Below are positions 1 to 8,344 of a DNA stretch of 64,000 bases, piece by piece. Position numbers and translations under genes: made by a program. Source of the stretch: Microbacterium hydrothermale (GTDB lineage Bacteria; Actinomycetota; Actinomycetes; Actinomycetales; Microbacteriaceae); contig NZ_STGM01000005.1 in NCBI RefSeq assembly GCF_004854025.1, forward strand, positions 124,001 through 188,000, in the 5' to 3' direction. Under the pieces are notes generated by a model that worked only from the letters and a program-made list of their open reading frames with translations, had not been told where the DNA came from and ran no database searches. Position 1 is the stretch's first letter. Each line of letters opens with the position of its first letter.

Positions 1-153
1 GCCTTCTACACCGATGTGCGTCCCGCGCTCGCCGAGTGGCGCGAGTCGCGCGGCCTCCCCGCCGACCCCATGGCCGCGTTCGCGGCATCCGGTTACCTGC
101 CCCGCATCGCCGCAGAGCGCGTCGGCGGCACCCAGGCCGGCTGGGGGGCCTGA
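1..153 (+). CDS. rhaI: L-rhamnose isomerase, C-terminal end (partial)
   Basis: Reading frame 1 is open from the window edge to TGA at 151-153 and encodes 50 residues ending in AAERVGGTQAGWGA. This tail, with EWRESRGLPADP before it, resembles the C-terminus of the actinobacterial/pseudomonad type L-rhamnose isomerase (RhaI), which converts L-rhamnose to L-rhamnulose. The start and catalytic core lie outside the window. The context supports the call: the next two genes are rhamnulose-1-phosphate aldolase/dehydrogenase and rhamnulokinase on the same strand. Only the tail is visible, so identification rests on that similarity plus context. Confidence 0.8.
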   Translation, partial: AFYTDVRPALAEWRESRGLPADPMAAFAASGYLPRIAAERVGGTQAGWGA

Positions 154-182
154 CGAGGGCGTGCGGGGCCACGACCGACGGC

Positions 183-322
183 TGAGTGTCCAAGACACCC
201 GGACGCCGACGAAGAATGTCCGGGTGTTCTGGACACTGAACGTGTTCCGCACCCCGCCCCGCCCCGCCCCTGAGTGTCCAAGACACCCGGACGCCGACGA
301 AAAATGTCCGGGTGTTCTGGAC
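183..322. repeat. Tandem pair of 52-bp hairpin elements
   Basis: Two near-identical 52-bp copies lie at 183-234 and 271-322 in the rhaI-aldolase gap and differ at one base (GAAGAAT versus GAAAAAT). Each is an imperfect palindrome: arm GTCCAAGACACCCGGAC (188-204; 276-292) pairs with GTCCGGGTGTTCTGGAC (218-234; 306-322) around a 13-nt loop. In copy 1 the stem extends to about 20 bp (185-204 with 218-237, two mismatches). There is no T-tract. It could be a REP-like element, an mRNA-stabilising or terminating structure, or a double operator. The rest of 154-435 holds nothing else recognisable apart from a short direct repeat GCGACACACG at 376-385 and 389-398. Confidence 0.85.
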
Positions 323-435
323 GCTCACCGAGATGAACAGCGACGCGAGCTCCACGCCCGCACGTGACGACCACCGCGACACACGCCTGCGACACACGAC
401 CCGATGACCCCGACCCGACGATGAGGGATGACGAC

Positions 436-2472
436 ATGACCACCTCCACCGCGCGCGACCTCGTCGCGCGCAGCAACCGCCTCGGCTCCGACCCGAAGGT
501 CACCAACTACGCCGGCGGCAACACCTCCGCCAAGGGCACCGACATCGACCCCGTCACCGGTGAGCCGGTGGAGCTGCTGTGGGTCAAGGGATCCGGGGGC
601 GACCTCGGCACCCTGACCGAGAAGGGCCTCGCGGTGCTGCGCCTCGATCGCATGCGCGCCCTCGTCGACGTCTACCCGGGCATCGAGCGCGAAGACGAGA
701 TGGTCGCCGCGTTCGACTACTGCCTGCATGGGAAGGGCGGGGCGGCCCCCTCGATCGACACCGCGATGCACGGACTCGTGGATGCCGCGCACGTCGACCA
801 CCTGCACCCCGACGCCGGCATCGCGATCGCGACCGCCGCCGACGGCGAGGCGCTGACGTCGAAGATCTTCGGCGACAAGGTCGTGTGGGTGCCGTGGCGC
901 CGCCCCGGGTTCCAGCTGGGCCTCGACATCGCGGCGATCAAGGCGCAGAACCCCCAGGCGATCGGCACGATCCTCGGCGGCCACGGCATCACCGCGTGGG
1001 GCGACACGTCGGAGGAGGCCGAGCGCAACAGCCTCTGGATCATCGACACCGCGCAGGCCTGGATCGACGAGCACGGCGCCGCCGAGCCGTTCGGCGGGGT
1101 CCGCGCCGGCTTCGCGGCCCTGCCCGAGGCCGAGCGCCGGGCCAAGGCCGCGGCCCTCGCGCCGACGATCCGCGGTCTCGCCTCGACCGACAAGCCCATG
1201 GTCGGCCATTTCACCGACTCCGACGTCGTGCTCGACTTCCTGGCATCCGAGAAGGCCCCCGCGCTCGCCGCGCTCGGGACGAGCTGCCCCGACCACTTCC
1301 TGCGCACCAAGGTCAAGCCGCTGATCCTCGACCTGCCCGCCGACGCCTCGGTCGAGGACTCGATCGCGCGCCTGCAGGAACTGCACGCGGAGTACCGCGC
1401 CGACTACCAGGCGTACTACGACGCTCACGCCACGGCCGACAGCCCCGCGATCCGCGGCGCCGACCCGCTCATCGTGCTCGTGCCCGGCGTGGGCATGTTC
1501 TCGTACGGCGCGAACAAGCAGACCGCGCGCGTGGCGGGGGAGTTCTACGTCAACGCGATCAACGTCATGCGCGGCGCCGAGGCGCTGTCGACGTACGCCC
1601 CGATCTCGGATGCCGAGAAGTTCCGCATCGAGTACTGGGCGCTCGAAGAGGCCAAGCTCCAGCGCATGCCGAAGCCCAAGACGCACCAGGGGCGCATCGC
1701 GTTCGTCACGGGCGCGGCATCCGGGATCGGCAAGGCCATCGCGACCCGTCTCGCCGCCGAAGGGGCGTGCGTCGTGGTCGCCGACCTCGACCTCGAGAAG
1801 GCGCAGGCCGTCGCCGCCGAGCTCGGCTCGACCGACGTCGCGATCGGGGTCGCCGCGAACGTCGCGGATGCCGCGGGCGTGCAGGCCGCGATCGACGCCA
1901 CCGTGCTCGCCTTCGGCGGCATCGACCTCGTCGTCAACAACGCGGGGCTCTCGCTGTCGAAGCCGCTGCTGGAGACCACCGAGAAGGACTGGGACCTGCA
2001 GCACGACGTCATGGCGAAGGGCTCGTTCCTCGTCTCGAAGGCCGCCGCCAAGGCCCTCATCGCGCAGAAGATGGGCGGAGACGTCATCTACATCTCGTCG
2101 AAGAACTCCGTGTTCGCCGGCCCGAACAACATCGCGTACTCGGCGACCAAGGCCGACCAGGCGCACCAGGTGCGTCTGCTCGCGGTCGAGCTCGGCGAGC
2201 ACGGCGTGCGCGTGAACGGCATCAACCCCGACGGCGTCGTGCGCGGCTCGGGCATCTTCGCCGCGGGCTGGGGCGCCAACCGCGCCGCCACCTACGGCGT
2301 CGACGAGAAGGACCTCGGCCAGTTCTACGCCAACCGCACGATCCTCAAGCGCGAGGTCGTCCCCGAGAACGTCGCCGACGCGGTGTACGTGCTCACCGGA
2401 CCCGAGCTCTCGCGCACGACGGGCCTTCACGTGCCCGTCGACTCGGGCGTCGCCGCGGCGTTCCTGCGATGA
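436..2472 (+). CDS. rhaEW: Bifunctional rhamnulose-1-phosphate aldolase / lactaldehyde dehydrogenase
   Basis: The protein has 678 residues and two domains. The N-terminal ~400 residues are a class II aldolase/adducin-type domain with a zinc-type HVDHLHPDAG motif near residue 120. From about residue 420 a short-chain dehydrogenase follows, with TGAASGIG, NNAG and a YSATK catalytic YxxxK. Bifunctional enzymes of this layout (RhaEW) are known to split L-rhamnulose-1-phosphate into dihydroxyacetone phosphate and L-lactaldehyde and to oxidise the aldehyde to L-lactate. ATG 436 is chosen because GAGG (423-426) lies upstream at normal spacing; ATG 421 is in frame and possible. The stop overlaps rhaB by ATGA. 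Confidence 0.88.
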   Translation: MTTSTARDLVARSNRLGSDPKVTNYAGGNTSAKGTDIDPVTGEPVELLWVKGSGGDLGTLTEKGLAVLRLDRMRALVDVYPGIEREDEMVAAFDYCLHGKGGAAPSIDTAMHGLVDAAHVDHLHPDAGIAIATAADGEALTSKIFGDKVVWVPWRRPGFQLGLDIAAIKAQNPQAIGTILGGHGITAWGDTSEEAERNSLWIIDTAQAWIDEHGAAEPFGGVRAGFAALPEAERRAKAAALAPTIRGLASTDKPMVGHFTDSDVVLDFLASEKAPALAALGTSCPDHFLRTKVKPLILDLPADASVEDSIARLQELHAEYRADYQAYYDAHATADSPAIRGADPLIVLVPGVGMFSYGANKQTARVAGEFYVNAINVMRGAEALSTYAPISDAEKFRIEYWALEEAKLQRMPKPKTHQGRIAFVTGAASGIGKAIATRLAAEGACVVVADLDLEKAQAVAAELGSTDVAIGVAANVADAAGVQAAIDATVLAFGGIDLVVNNAGLSLSKPLLETTEKDWDLQHDVMAKGSFLVSKAAAKALIAQKMGGDVIYISSKNSVFAGPNNIAYSATKADQAHQVRLLAVELGEHGVRVNGINPDGVVRGSGIFAAGWGANRAATYGVDEKDLGQFYANRTILKREVVPENVADAVYVLTGPELSRTTGLHVPVDSGVAAAFLR

Positions 2473-3935
2473 GCTCGTCGTCGACGGCCGCGTCGTCGAC
2501 GGCCGCGTCGTCGCCGGCCGCGGGGGTGCACGGCGCGGTCCGCGCGGTCGCGGCCGTCGACCTCGGCGCGACGAGCGGGCGCGTGATGATCGGGCGGGTC
2601 GGCGACGGCGTGCTCGAGCTCGAACAGGTCGCGCGCTTCCCGAACGGCCCGGTGCGCCGCCCCGACGGGTGGCACTGGGACCTCGAGGCCCTCTGGGGTC
2701 ACGTGCGTGCGGGACTGGCCGAGGCCCTGCGGCGCGAGCCGTCGATCGAGAGCGTGGGCATCGACTCCTGGGCCGTGGACTACGGCCTTCTCGACGCCGA
2801 GGGGCTTGTCGCCGAGCCGTTCCACTACCGCGACGAGCGCACCGCCGCCGGGGTGGATGCCGTTCACGCGGTCGTCCCGTTCGAGGAGCTCTACCGGCGC
2901 AACGGTCTGCAGTTCCTGCCGTTCAACACCCTGTACCAGTACGCCGCCGACCCGCGTGTGGCCGACGCGGAGGTGAGCCTGCTCATCCCCGACCTCCTCG
3001 CCGAGCGGCTCACCGGCCGCCGCGTCGCGGAGCGGACCAACGCCTCGACGACCGGGCTGCTCGCGGTCGACACGGGGGAGTGGGACCTCGCGCTCGCCAC
3101 CGAGGTGGGCATCCCGGCATCCGTGCTCCCTCCGCTCGTCGATCCGGGCGACACGATCGGTCGCGCCCCGGCCGACCTCGCTGAGCTCCCCGTCGTGGCC
3201 GTGGGGTCGCACGACACCGCCTCGGCGATCGTCGCCGTCCCGCTGTCGACCCCCGACGCCGCGTACATCTCGTGCGGCACGTGGGGCTTGGTCGGGCTGG
3301 AGTTGCCGGCGCCGATCGTCTCGGATGCCGCGCGCGCGGCGAACTTCACGAACGAGGGCGGGGTCGACGGGCGCGTGCGCTTCTTGCACAACGTCACCGG
3401 TCTGTGGCTGCTGAGCGAGACGGTGCGGGCGTGGTCCGAGACCGACGGAGCGCCCGTCGATCTGCCGCTGCTGCTCGCCGCGGCCGCGGACGCGCCGTTG
3501 CCCGCGCGGCTCTTCGACGCGGACGACGCCTCGCTCGCGGGGCCCGGCGACATGCCCGCGCGCATCGCGGAGCTGCTCGGGACGCCGGTTCCCGGTGCCG
3601 ACGCCGCCGAGCGCGCGGTGTTCGCCCGGGTCATCGTGGAGAGCATCGCCGACGCCTTCGCCCGCGCCGTGCGCACCGCCGGGACGCTGGCCGACCGCTC
3701 GATCGACGTCATCCACCTCGTCGGCGGGGGCGCGCTGAACGCGCTGCTCTGCCAGGCGACGGCCGATCGCAGCGGCCTACCCGTGCTGGCCGGCCCGGTC
3801 GAGGCGACGGCTTTGGGCAACGTCCTCGTGCAGGCGCGGGCGAGGGGGTGCTTCGGCGACGACACGTCGCTCGAAGACCTGCGCCGACGCGTGGCCGAGG
3901 CGTACCCGCCGCGGCGATTCGCCCCTCGTTCCTGA
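2469..3935 (+). CDS. rhaB: Rhamnulokinase
   Basis: This 488-residue FGGY-family sugar kinase phosphorylates L-rhamnulose to L-rhamnulose-1-phosphate with ATP in the cytoplasm. The N-terminal phosphate-binding strand [13 protein letters not shown] (about residue 30), [10 protein letters not shown], the YRDERT segment and the C-terminal adenosine motif [14 protein letters not shown] are as in RhaB. ATG 2469 overlaps the aldolase stop by 4 bp, implying translational coupling. The Ser/Ala-rich first ~20 residues have low complexity (repeated TCGTCGACGGCCG) and may be dispensable; a later start is not excluded. The operon order isomerase, aldolase, kinase covers the whole phosphorylated rhamnose route. 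Confidence 0.92.
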   Translation: MSSSSTAASSTAASSPAAGVHGAVRAVAAVDLGATSGRVMIGRVGDGVLELEQVARFPNGPVRRPDGWHWDLEALWGHVRAGLAEALRREPSIESVGIDSWAVDYGLLDAEGLVAEPFHYRDERTAAGVDAVHAVVPFEELYRRNGLQFLPFNTLYQYAADPRVADAEVSLLIPDLLAERLTGRRVAERTNASTTGLLAVDTGEWDLALATEVGIPASVLPPLVDPGDTIGRAPADLAELPVVAVGSHDTASAIVAVPLSTPDAAYISCGTWGLVGLELPAPIVSDAARAANFTNEGGVDGRVRFLHNVTGLWLLSETVRAWSETDGAPVDLPLLLAAAADAPLPARLFDADDASLAGPGDMPARIAELLGTPVPGADAAERAVFARVIVESIADAFARAVRTAGTLADRSIDVIHLVGGGALNALLCQATADRSGLPVLAGPVEATALGNVLVQARARGCFGDDTSLEDLRRRVAEAYPPRRFAPRS

Positions 3936-3964
3936 ACCCCCTTCCCGCCCCGTCGAGCGGGGCG

Positions 3965-3983
3965 TACTATGTGGTCAGACCAC
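3965..3983 (+). promoter_or_regulatory. Promoter -10 and LldR-type operator before lactate dehydrogenase
   Basis: TACTAT (3965-3970) is a plausible -10 box and is followed at once by GTGGTC-A-GACCAC (3971-3983), a perfect 6-1-6 palindrome. Its core TGGTCAGACCA fits TNGTNNNACNA, the known operator consensus of the FadR-family lactate repressor LldR of Corynebacterium. The predicted transcription start falls inside the palindrome, so a bound repressor would block initiation. No LldR gene is in the window. Confidence 0.7.
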
Positions 3984-4000
3984 ACGAAAGAGAGATCTCC

Positions 4001-5260
4001 ATGGTGCAGCGACAGCTCCCCAAGGTCGGCGAGCTCCTCGAGCTCATGCAGTTCAAGAAGCCCGAGCTCGACGCGCGCAAGCGCCGCCTCGACGCCGCGC
4101 TGACGATCGCCGACCTGCGCACGATCGCGAAGCGACGCACACCCAAGGCCGCCTTCGACTACACCGACGGCGCCGCCGAGGGCGAGCTCTCGCTCGACCG
4201 CGCCCGTCGCGCGTTCGAAGACGTTGAGCTCCACCCCGACATCCTGCGTCCCGCCGCCGACGTCGACACCTCGTGCGAGATCCTCGGCGGCCCCTCCGCC
4301 CTCCCCTTCGGCATCGCCCCCACGGGCTTCACGCGGCTCATGCAGACCGAGGGGGAGACCGCGGGCGCCTCCGCGGCGGCCGCCGCCGGCATCCCGTTCA
4401 CCCTCTCGACGCTCGGCACCACCTCGATCGAGGGCGTCAAGGCGGCCAACCCGGTCGGGCGCAACTGGTTCCAGCTGTACGTCATGAAGCAGCGCGACAT
4501 CTCGTACGGCCTCGTCGAGCGCGCCGCCAAGGCCGGCTTCGACACCCTGCAGTTCACCGTCGACACCCCCATCGCCGGCGCCCGCCTGCGCGACAAGCGC
4601 AACGGTTTCTCGATCCCGCCGCAGCTGACCGTCGGAACGATCGTCAACGCGATCCCGCGCCCGTGGTGGTGGATCGACTTCCTCACCACGCCCAAGCTCG
4701 AGTTCGCCTCGCTCAGCACCACCGGCGGCACCGTCGGTGAGCTGCTGAACGCCGCGATGGACCCGACCATCAGCTACGACGACCTCGACGTCATCCGCGG
4801 CATGTGGCCGGGCAAGATCGTCGTCAAGGGCGTGCAGAACGTTCAGGATGCCGCTCGCCTCATCGACCGCGGAGTCGACGGCATCGTGCTCTCGAACCAC
4901 GGCGGGCGTCAGCTCGACCGCGCGCCGATCCCCTTCCACCTGCTGCCGAAGGTCGTGCGCGAGGTGGGCAAGGACGCCACGGTCATGGTCGACACCGGCA
5001 TCATGAACGGCGCCGACATCGTGGCATCCATCGCCCTCGGCGCGAAGTTCACGCTGATCGGCCGGGCCTATCTCTACGGCCTCATGGCCGGCGGACGCCA
5101 GGGCGTCGACCGCACGATCGCGATCCTGCGCAGCGAGATCGAGCGCACGATGACCCTGCTCGGCGTCTCGTCGCTCGACGAGCTCGAGCCCCGTCACGTG
5201 ACGCAGCTGACGCGGCTGGTGCCGGTGGCGGATGCCGCGGGGGTCGACGCGCGGGTGTGA
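4001..5260 (+). CDS. lldD: L-lactate dehydrogenase / alpha-hydroxy-acid oxidising flavoenzyme
   Basis: This 419-residue protein of the FMN-dependent alpha-hydroxy-acid dehydrogenase family has a TIM barrel with YTDGAAEGE near residue 50, [11 protein letters not shown], the FMN/substrate motif VVKGVQN and the active-site segment SNHGGRQLD near residue 297. It oxidises L-lactate to pyruvate, usually passing electrons to the respiratory chain. ATG 4001 follows AAAGAGAG. It is transcribed separately from rhaB, behind an LldR-like operator. Lactate is the end product of the preceding aldolase/dehydrogenase, so the neighbourhood makes a continuous route from rhamnose to pyruvate. Other 2-hydroxy acids as substrates cannot be excluded. 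Confidence 0.85.
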   Translation: MVQRQLPKVGELLELMQFKKPELDARKRRLDAALTIADLRTIAKRRTPKAAFDYTDGAAEGELSLDRARRAFEDVELHPDILRPAADVDTSCEILGGPSALPFGIAPTGFTRLMQTEGETAGASAAAAAGIPFTLSTLGTTSIEGVKAANPVGRNWFQLYVMKQRDISYGLVERAAKAGFDTLQFTVDTPIAGARLRDKRNGFSIPPQLTVGTIVNAIPRPWWWIDFLTTPKLEFASLSTTGGTVGELLNAAMDPTISYDDLDVIRGMWPGKIVVKGVQNVQDAARLIDRGVDGIVLSNHGGRQLDRAPIPFHLLPKVVREVGKDATVMVDTGIMNGADIVASIALGAKFTLIGRAYLYGLMAGGRQGVDRTIAILRSEIERTMTLLGVSSLDELEPRHVTQLTRLVPVADAAGVDARV

Positions 5261-5325
5261 CGCCGCGGCGGGAGCGCAGTCTCGGGCCGCGCGGGCTGGG
5301 GTTTTGCGCGCGGCGGCGCCGGGGT

Positions 5326-5411
5326 CTCGCGCACGCTCAGTGATTTGCGCAAGCTCAGCGCGATTCGCGGCGAGGCCGCGGAGGTTGTGCGGATCGCTGA
5401 GGTTGTGCGAG
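5326..5411. repeat. Large imperfect palindrome with internally duplicated arms
   Basis: The left arm at 5326-5360 (CTCGCGCACGCTCAG...CTCAGCG) pairs imperfectly with the right arm at 5377-5411 (CGCGGAGGTTGTGC...GTTGTGCGAG). Each arm is itself a near duplication: CTCAG-TGATTTGCGCAAG-CTCAG on the left, GAGGTTGTGCGGATCGCTGAGGT on the right. It lies between the convergent genes lldD and tetR. One copy was seen. It could be a REP-like element or a transcription stop. Confidence 0.6.
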
Positions 5412-5440
5412 CGTGGCCCGCGCGCCGGGCGCCCGGACCC

Positions 5441-5496
5441 ACGCCCCACGCCCCACGCCCCACGCCCCACGCCCCACGCCCCACGCCCCACGCCCC
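5441..5496. repeat. Eight perfect tandem copies of ACGCCCC
   Basis: The 7-bp unit ACGCCCC repeats eight times without error (starts at 5441, 5448, 5455, 5462, 5469, 5476, 5483, 5490). It is a simple-sequence tract in the convergent intergenic region and is likely to vary in copy number by slippage. No coding role is apparent. Confidence 0.95.
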
Positions 5497-5519
5497 CGCG
5501 GGGCCTCAGCCCCGCGGGG
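5494..5519. terminator. Bidirectional stem-loop between lldD and tetR
   Basis: CCCCGCGGGGC (5494-5504), loop CTCA, GCCCCGCGGGG (5509-5519) makes a perfect 11-bp GC stem between convergent genes. There is no T-tract, which is common for actinobacterial terminators. Confidence 0.7.
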
Positions 5520-5537
5520 CTTCGCTCGCGCGCGACC

Positions 5538-6155
5538 TCAGCGCGGCGGCGCCAGCAGCCCGCCCAGAGCCCCGAGCACGTCGGCGAGCGGCATCGACGG
5601 ATCGAGCAGCCACTGCACCTGCAGGCCGTCCGAGGCGGCGATGAGCAGGGCGGCGATGCGGTCGGGGTCGATGTCGGCGCGGACGCGTCCGTCGGCCTGC
5701 TCGGTGCGCAGGCGTTCGGCGAGCTCGCCGCGCAGGCGTGAGAAGCGCTCGGTGAAGTAGGCGCGGGCGGTCGCGCTGTCGTCTTTCAGCGAGGCGGCGA
5801 CGAGCGTGGTGTAGAGCTCGACGAGTCCCGGCACCGAGGTGTTGTGGGCCGCCGCGTCGGTGAGGGTGGAGAGGGCGGATGCCGCGGGCTCCGGCGGCCG
5901 CTGGCGATTGGCGTGGTCGTATACGGCGACGAGCAGCTGCTCGCGCGAGTCGAAGTAGTGCAGCAGGGCCGCGTGCGACACGCCGAGCGCGCGGGCGATG
6001 CTGCGCAGCGACGCCCCCTCGGCGCCGCGCTCGGCGAAGACCTCGATCGCGCGGTCGAGGATCTCCTGCCGCCGCGCGACGCCCTTCGAGTACGCCCCCG
6101 ACCGGCCGAGGCGGTCGTCGTCGGACGCCGAGGGGGTGTCGTCGTCACGCCGCAT
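5538..6155 (-). CDS. TetR/AcrR-family transcriptional regulator
   Basis: This 205-residue protein has an N-terminal TetR helix-turn-helix (ILDRAIEVFAERG...SLRSIARALGVSHAALLHYF, residues ~30-75) and an all-helical ligand/dimer domain with TARAYFTERF and LLIAASDGLQVQWLLDP, the latter typical of TetR C-terminal domains. It is divergent from the sugar isomerase/oxidoreductase pair and probably represses them through the inverted repeat at 6183-6203. The ligand is unknown. Confidence 0.85.
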   Translation of the reverse strand: MRRDDDTPSASDDDRLGRSGAYSKGVARRQEILDRAIEVFAERGAEGASLRSIARALGVSHAALLHYFDSREQLLVAVYDHANRQRPPEPAASALSTLTDAAAHNTSVPGLVELYTTLVAASLKDDSATARAYFTERFSRLRGELAERLRTEQADGRVRADIDPDRIAALLIAASDGLQVQWLLDPSMPLADVLGALGGLLAPPR

Positions 6156-6182
6156 CCCGCCAGTGTAGGGGCATCAAAAGCA

Positions 6183-6203
6183 ACCACTGGTCGGTTTAGT
6201 GGT
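6183..6203. promoter_or_regulatory. Inverted repeat, probable TetR operator
   Basis: ACCACT (6183-6188) and AGTGGT (6198-6203) form an inverted repeat with a 9-bp spacer holding GGTCGGTTT, in the divergent region between tetR and the isomerase gene. TACCGT at 6203-6208 could be the -10 box of the rightward operon. Confidence 0.5.
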
Positions 6204-6258
6204 ACCGTTCCCATCAGGCGTCTCCCGACGCCGTTCGACGACGAACGAGGAAGGTCCG

Positions 6259-7083
6259 ATGTCGCTCCCCACCCCCTCCGTGCAGCTCTACACCCTGGTC
6301 GAGGAGTTCCGCGCCGATCCGGCCCGGTCGCTCGACCGGCTCGCCGCGATCGGCCTCCAGCACGTGGAGGCGTTCGACTTCGTCGGTCGACCCGCCGAGA
6401 TCCGGGCGGCCCTGGATGCCAGCGGGCTCACCGCCCCGACCGGACACGCGCCGCTGCTCTCCGACGAGCTGTGGACCCCCGACGGGTCCATCCCCACGCC
6501 CGAGCCCGAGGCCGTGCTCGAGGCGGCCGCCGTCGTCGGGCTGACCACCGTGATCGACCCCTTCGTCGAGCCGGTGCGCTGGTCGACCGTCGACGGGGTG
6601 AACGAGATCGCCGACCGCCTCAACGCCGTCGCCGACCTCGCCGCGACGTACGGACTGAGCGTGGGCTACCACAACCACGCGCAGGAGTTCCTGCTCGACA
6701 TCGACGGGCGCAGCGCCCTCGAGCACGTCGTCGCGCGCACCGACGAGCGCATCGCGATCGAGCTCGACCTGTTCTGGGCGCTCACCGGCGGGCAGGACGT
6801 GCCGGCCCTCGTGCAGCGCCTCGGATCACGCCTGCTGGCCGTGCACGTCAAGGACGGCTTCGTCCCCGCCGAGAACCCGTTCGGCGTCGACGCCGATCGC
6901 ACGGTCACTCGCCACCTCGACCAGCGTCGTCCGGGCGAGGGGCACGTGCCGCTCGTCGAGGCGATGCGGGCGACGGATGCCGTTCGCTGGGCGGTCATCG
7001 AGTACGACCAGTCGCCGGGCGACGTGTTCGACGACATCGCCGCGAGCTACGCGTTCCTGCTCGAGAAGGGTCTCGCGGCGTGA
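6259..7083 (+). CDS. Sugar phosphate isomerase/epimerase family protein (xylose isomerase-like TIM barrel)
   Basis: This 274-residue protein resembles AP-endonuclease-2/xylose-isomerase-like TIM barrels. Visible features are VQLYTLVEEF at the first strand, GLQHVEAFDF, a metal-ligand type YHNHAQEF motif near residue 140, IELDLFWAL, VHVKDG and the C-terminal WAVIEYDQSPGDVFDDI. The family holds sugar isomerases, epimerases and inosose dehydratase-like enzymes, so the substrate cannot be named. ATG 6259 is preceded by a strong GAGGAAGG ribosome site. The stop overlaps the next start (GTGA), tying it to a Gfo/Idh/MocA oxidoreductase, a frequent pair in sugar or polyol oxidation. Confidence 0.8.
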   Translation: MSLPTPSVQLYTLVEEFRADPARSLDRLAAIGLQHVEAFDFVGRPAEIRAALDASGLTAPTGHAPLLSDELWTPDGSIPTPEPEAVLEAAAVVGLTTVIDPFVEPVRWSTVDGVNEIADRLNAVADLAATYGLSVGYHNHAQEFLLDIDGRSALEHVVARTDERIAIELDLFWALTGGQDVPALVQRLGSRLLAVHVKDGFVPAENPFGVDADRTVTRHLDQRRPGEGHVPLVEAMRATDAVRWAVIEYDQSPGDVFDDIAASYAFLLEKGLAA

Positions 7084-8210
7084 GCGCGCCCGTGGGCATC
7101 GGCATCATCGGCGCGGGCGTCATCAGCGACACCTACCTCGAGAACCTCACGTCGTTCCCCGATGTGGAGGTGCTCGTCGTCGGCGACATGATCGCCGACC
7201 GCGCCCGCGCGAAGGCCGAGCAGTACGGCGTGCCCGCGTGGGGGACGGCCGACGACGTCCTCGCGCACCCCGACGTGCAGGTCGTGGTCAACCTGACCAT
7301 CCCCGCCGTGCACGTCGAGGTCTCGGCGGCGGCGATCGCCGCGGGCAAGCACGTGTGGACCGAGAAGCCCCTCGGCCTCGATCGCGAGAGCACCGCGCGT
7401 CTGGTGGCGGATGCCGCGGCGGCGGGCCTGCGCATCGGATCCGCGCCCGACACGATCCTCGGTCCCGGGTTCCAGTCGGCCAAGCGCGCGATTCGCGACG
7501 GGATCGTCGGTGAGCCCCTCTTCGCGCAGGCGTCGTTCCAGACGCAGGGACCGGATCTCTGGCATCCGGGGCCGCAGTTCCTCTTCGCGCGCGGCGCCGG
7601 TCCGCTGCTCGACATGGGGCCGTACTACGTGTCGGCTCTCGTGAGCCTCTTCGGTCCGGTCGACCGGGTCGCGGCGATCGGCTCGCGCCCGCGCCCGCGG
7701 CGCCGCATCCACACCGGGCCCGCCGCCGGCGAGCTGTTCGACGTCGAGGTGCCCACCACGATGCAGCTGATCCTCTCGTTCGAGGGCGGGCAGCAGGCGC
7801 AGGCGCTGTTCAGTTTCGACTCCGCCCTCGAGAGGGCCGGAGTGCTCGAGGTGCACGGCACCGAGGGGTCGATCTTCCTCCCCGACCCCAACCATTTCGA
7901 GGGCGAGATCAGCCGCATCGAACCCCTGGGCGTGCTCCTCGATCACGTGCGTCCGGAGCAGGAGCGCATCGCCGTCGCGCAGGAGGGCGTGGCCGTGGGC
8001 CGCGGTCTCGGACTGCTCGACATGGTGCGCGCGATCGCCGAGGACCGCCCCCACGTGGCGACCGGCGAGCTCGGCTACCACGTGCTCGACGTGCTGCTGT
8101 CGGCCGAGGAGTCGGCGGCGGGAGCGGGGTTCGTGACGGTCGAGAGCACTCTGACCGCCCCGGTGCCGGTCGTGCCGCGCGAGATGGATCCCTTCGCCCG
8201 CACGCTCTGA
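7080..8210 (+). CDS. Gfo/Idh/MocA-family oxidoreductase
   Basis: This 376-residue NAD(P)-dependent sugar or polyol dehydrogenase begins at GTG 7080, overlapping the upstream stop by 4 bp. The N-terminal Rossmann motif GIGIIGAGVISDTY, the signature EKPLGLD near residue 97 (Lys-Pro of the family) and the C-terminal MocA-type sheet domain are visible. The HPGPQFLFARGAGPLLDMGPYY stretch is typical of the oxidoreductase C-terminal domain. It forms a two-gene operon with the TIM-barrel isomerase, under the divergent TetR regulator. The exact substrate is unknown. Confidence 0.85.
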   Translation: MSAPVGIGIIGAGVISDTYLENLTSFPDVEVLVVGDMIADRARAKAEQYGVPAWGTADDVLAHPDVQVVVNLTIPAVHVEVSAAAIAAGKHVWTEKPLGLDRESTARLVADAAAAGLRIGSAPDTILGPGFQSAKRAIRDGIVGEPLFAQASFQTQGPDLWHPGPQFLFARGAGPLLDMGPYYVSALVSLFGPVDRVAAIGSRPRPRRRIHTGPAAGELFDVEVPTTMQLILSFEGGQQAQALFSFDSALERAGVLEVHGTEGSIFLPDPNHFEGEISRIEPLGVLLDHVRPEQERIAVAQEGVAVGRGLGLLDMVRAIAEDRPHVATGELGYHVLDVLLSAEESAAGAGFVTVESTLTAPVPVVPREMDPFARTL

Positions 8211-8287
8211 GCGGGCCGCTCCCGCCGGCGGGTGCACCGCCTTGCCGGTGGGGGCGGTCTCGGAGGCGTCCGCGCATGCCGAGGAGA

Positions 8288-8322
8288 AACTACTTGCCAA
8301 TATGGAAAGTAGTTGCAAGGAT
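8288..8322 (+). promoter_or_regulatory. 27-bp imperfect palindrome in promoter of the membrane-protein/regulator pair
   Basis: AACTACTT (8288-8295) and AAGTAGTT (8307-8314) are perfect inverted arms, and inner bases CCA/TGG also pair, giving a 27-bp palindrome with two mismatched pairs. TTGCCA (8294-8299) can serve as -35 and AAGGAT (8317-8322) as a weak -10 with 17-bp spacing, so the palindrome would sit on the promoter. Autoregulation by the downstream winged-helix protein is the simplest reading. The remainder of 8211-8287 shows nothing clear. Confidence 0.7.
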
Positions 8323-8344
8323 GGAGGCACCGAAAGGAGTCCCC

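Noticed and set aside
325..2430. Long antisense open frame opposite the rhamnulose-1-phosphate aldolase gene
   Set aside because: Low-complexity Arg/Ala/Gly/Val-rich translation typical of antisense frames in 70 % GC DNA; the plus strand encodes a clear two-domain enzyme.
2891..5491. 866-codon minus-strand open frame across rhaB and lldD
   Set aside because: It spans two well-supported plus-strand genes and a tandem repeat, and has no recognisable domain.
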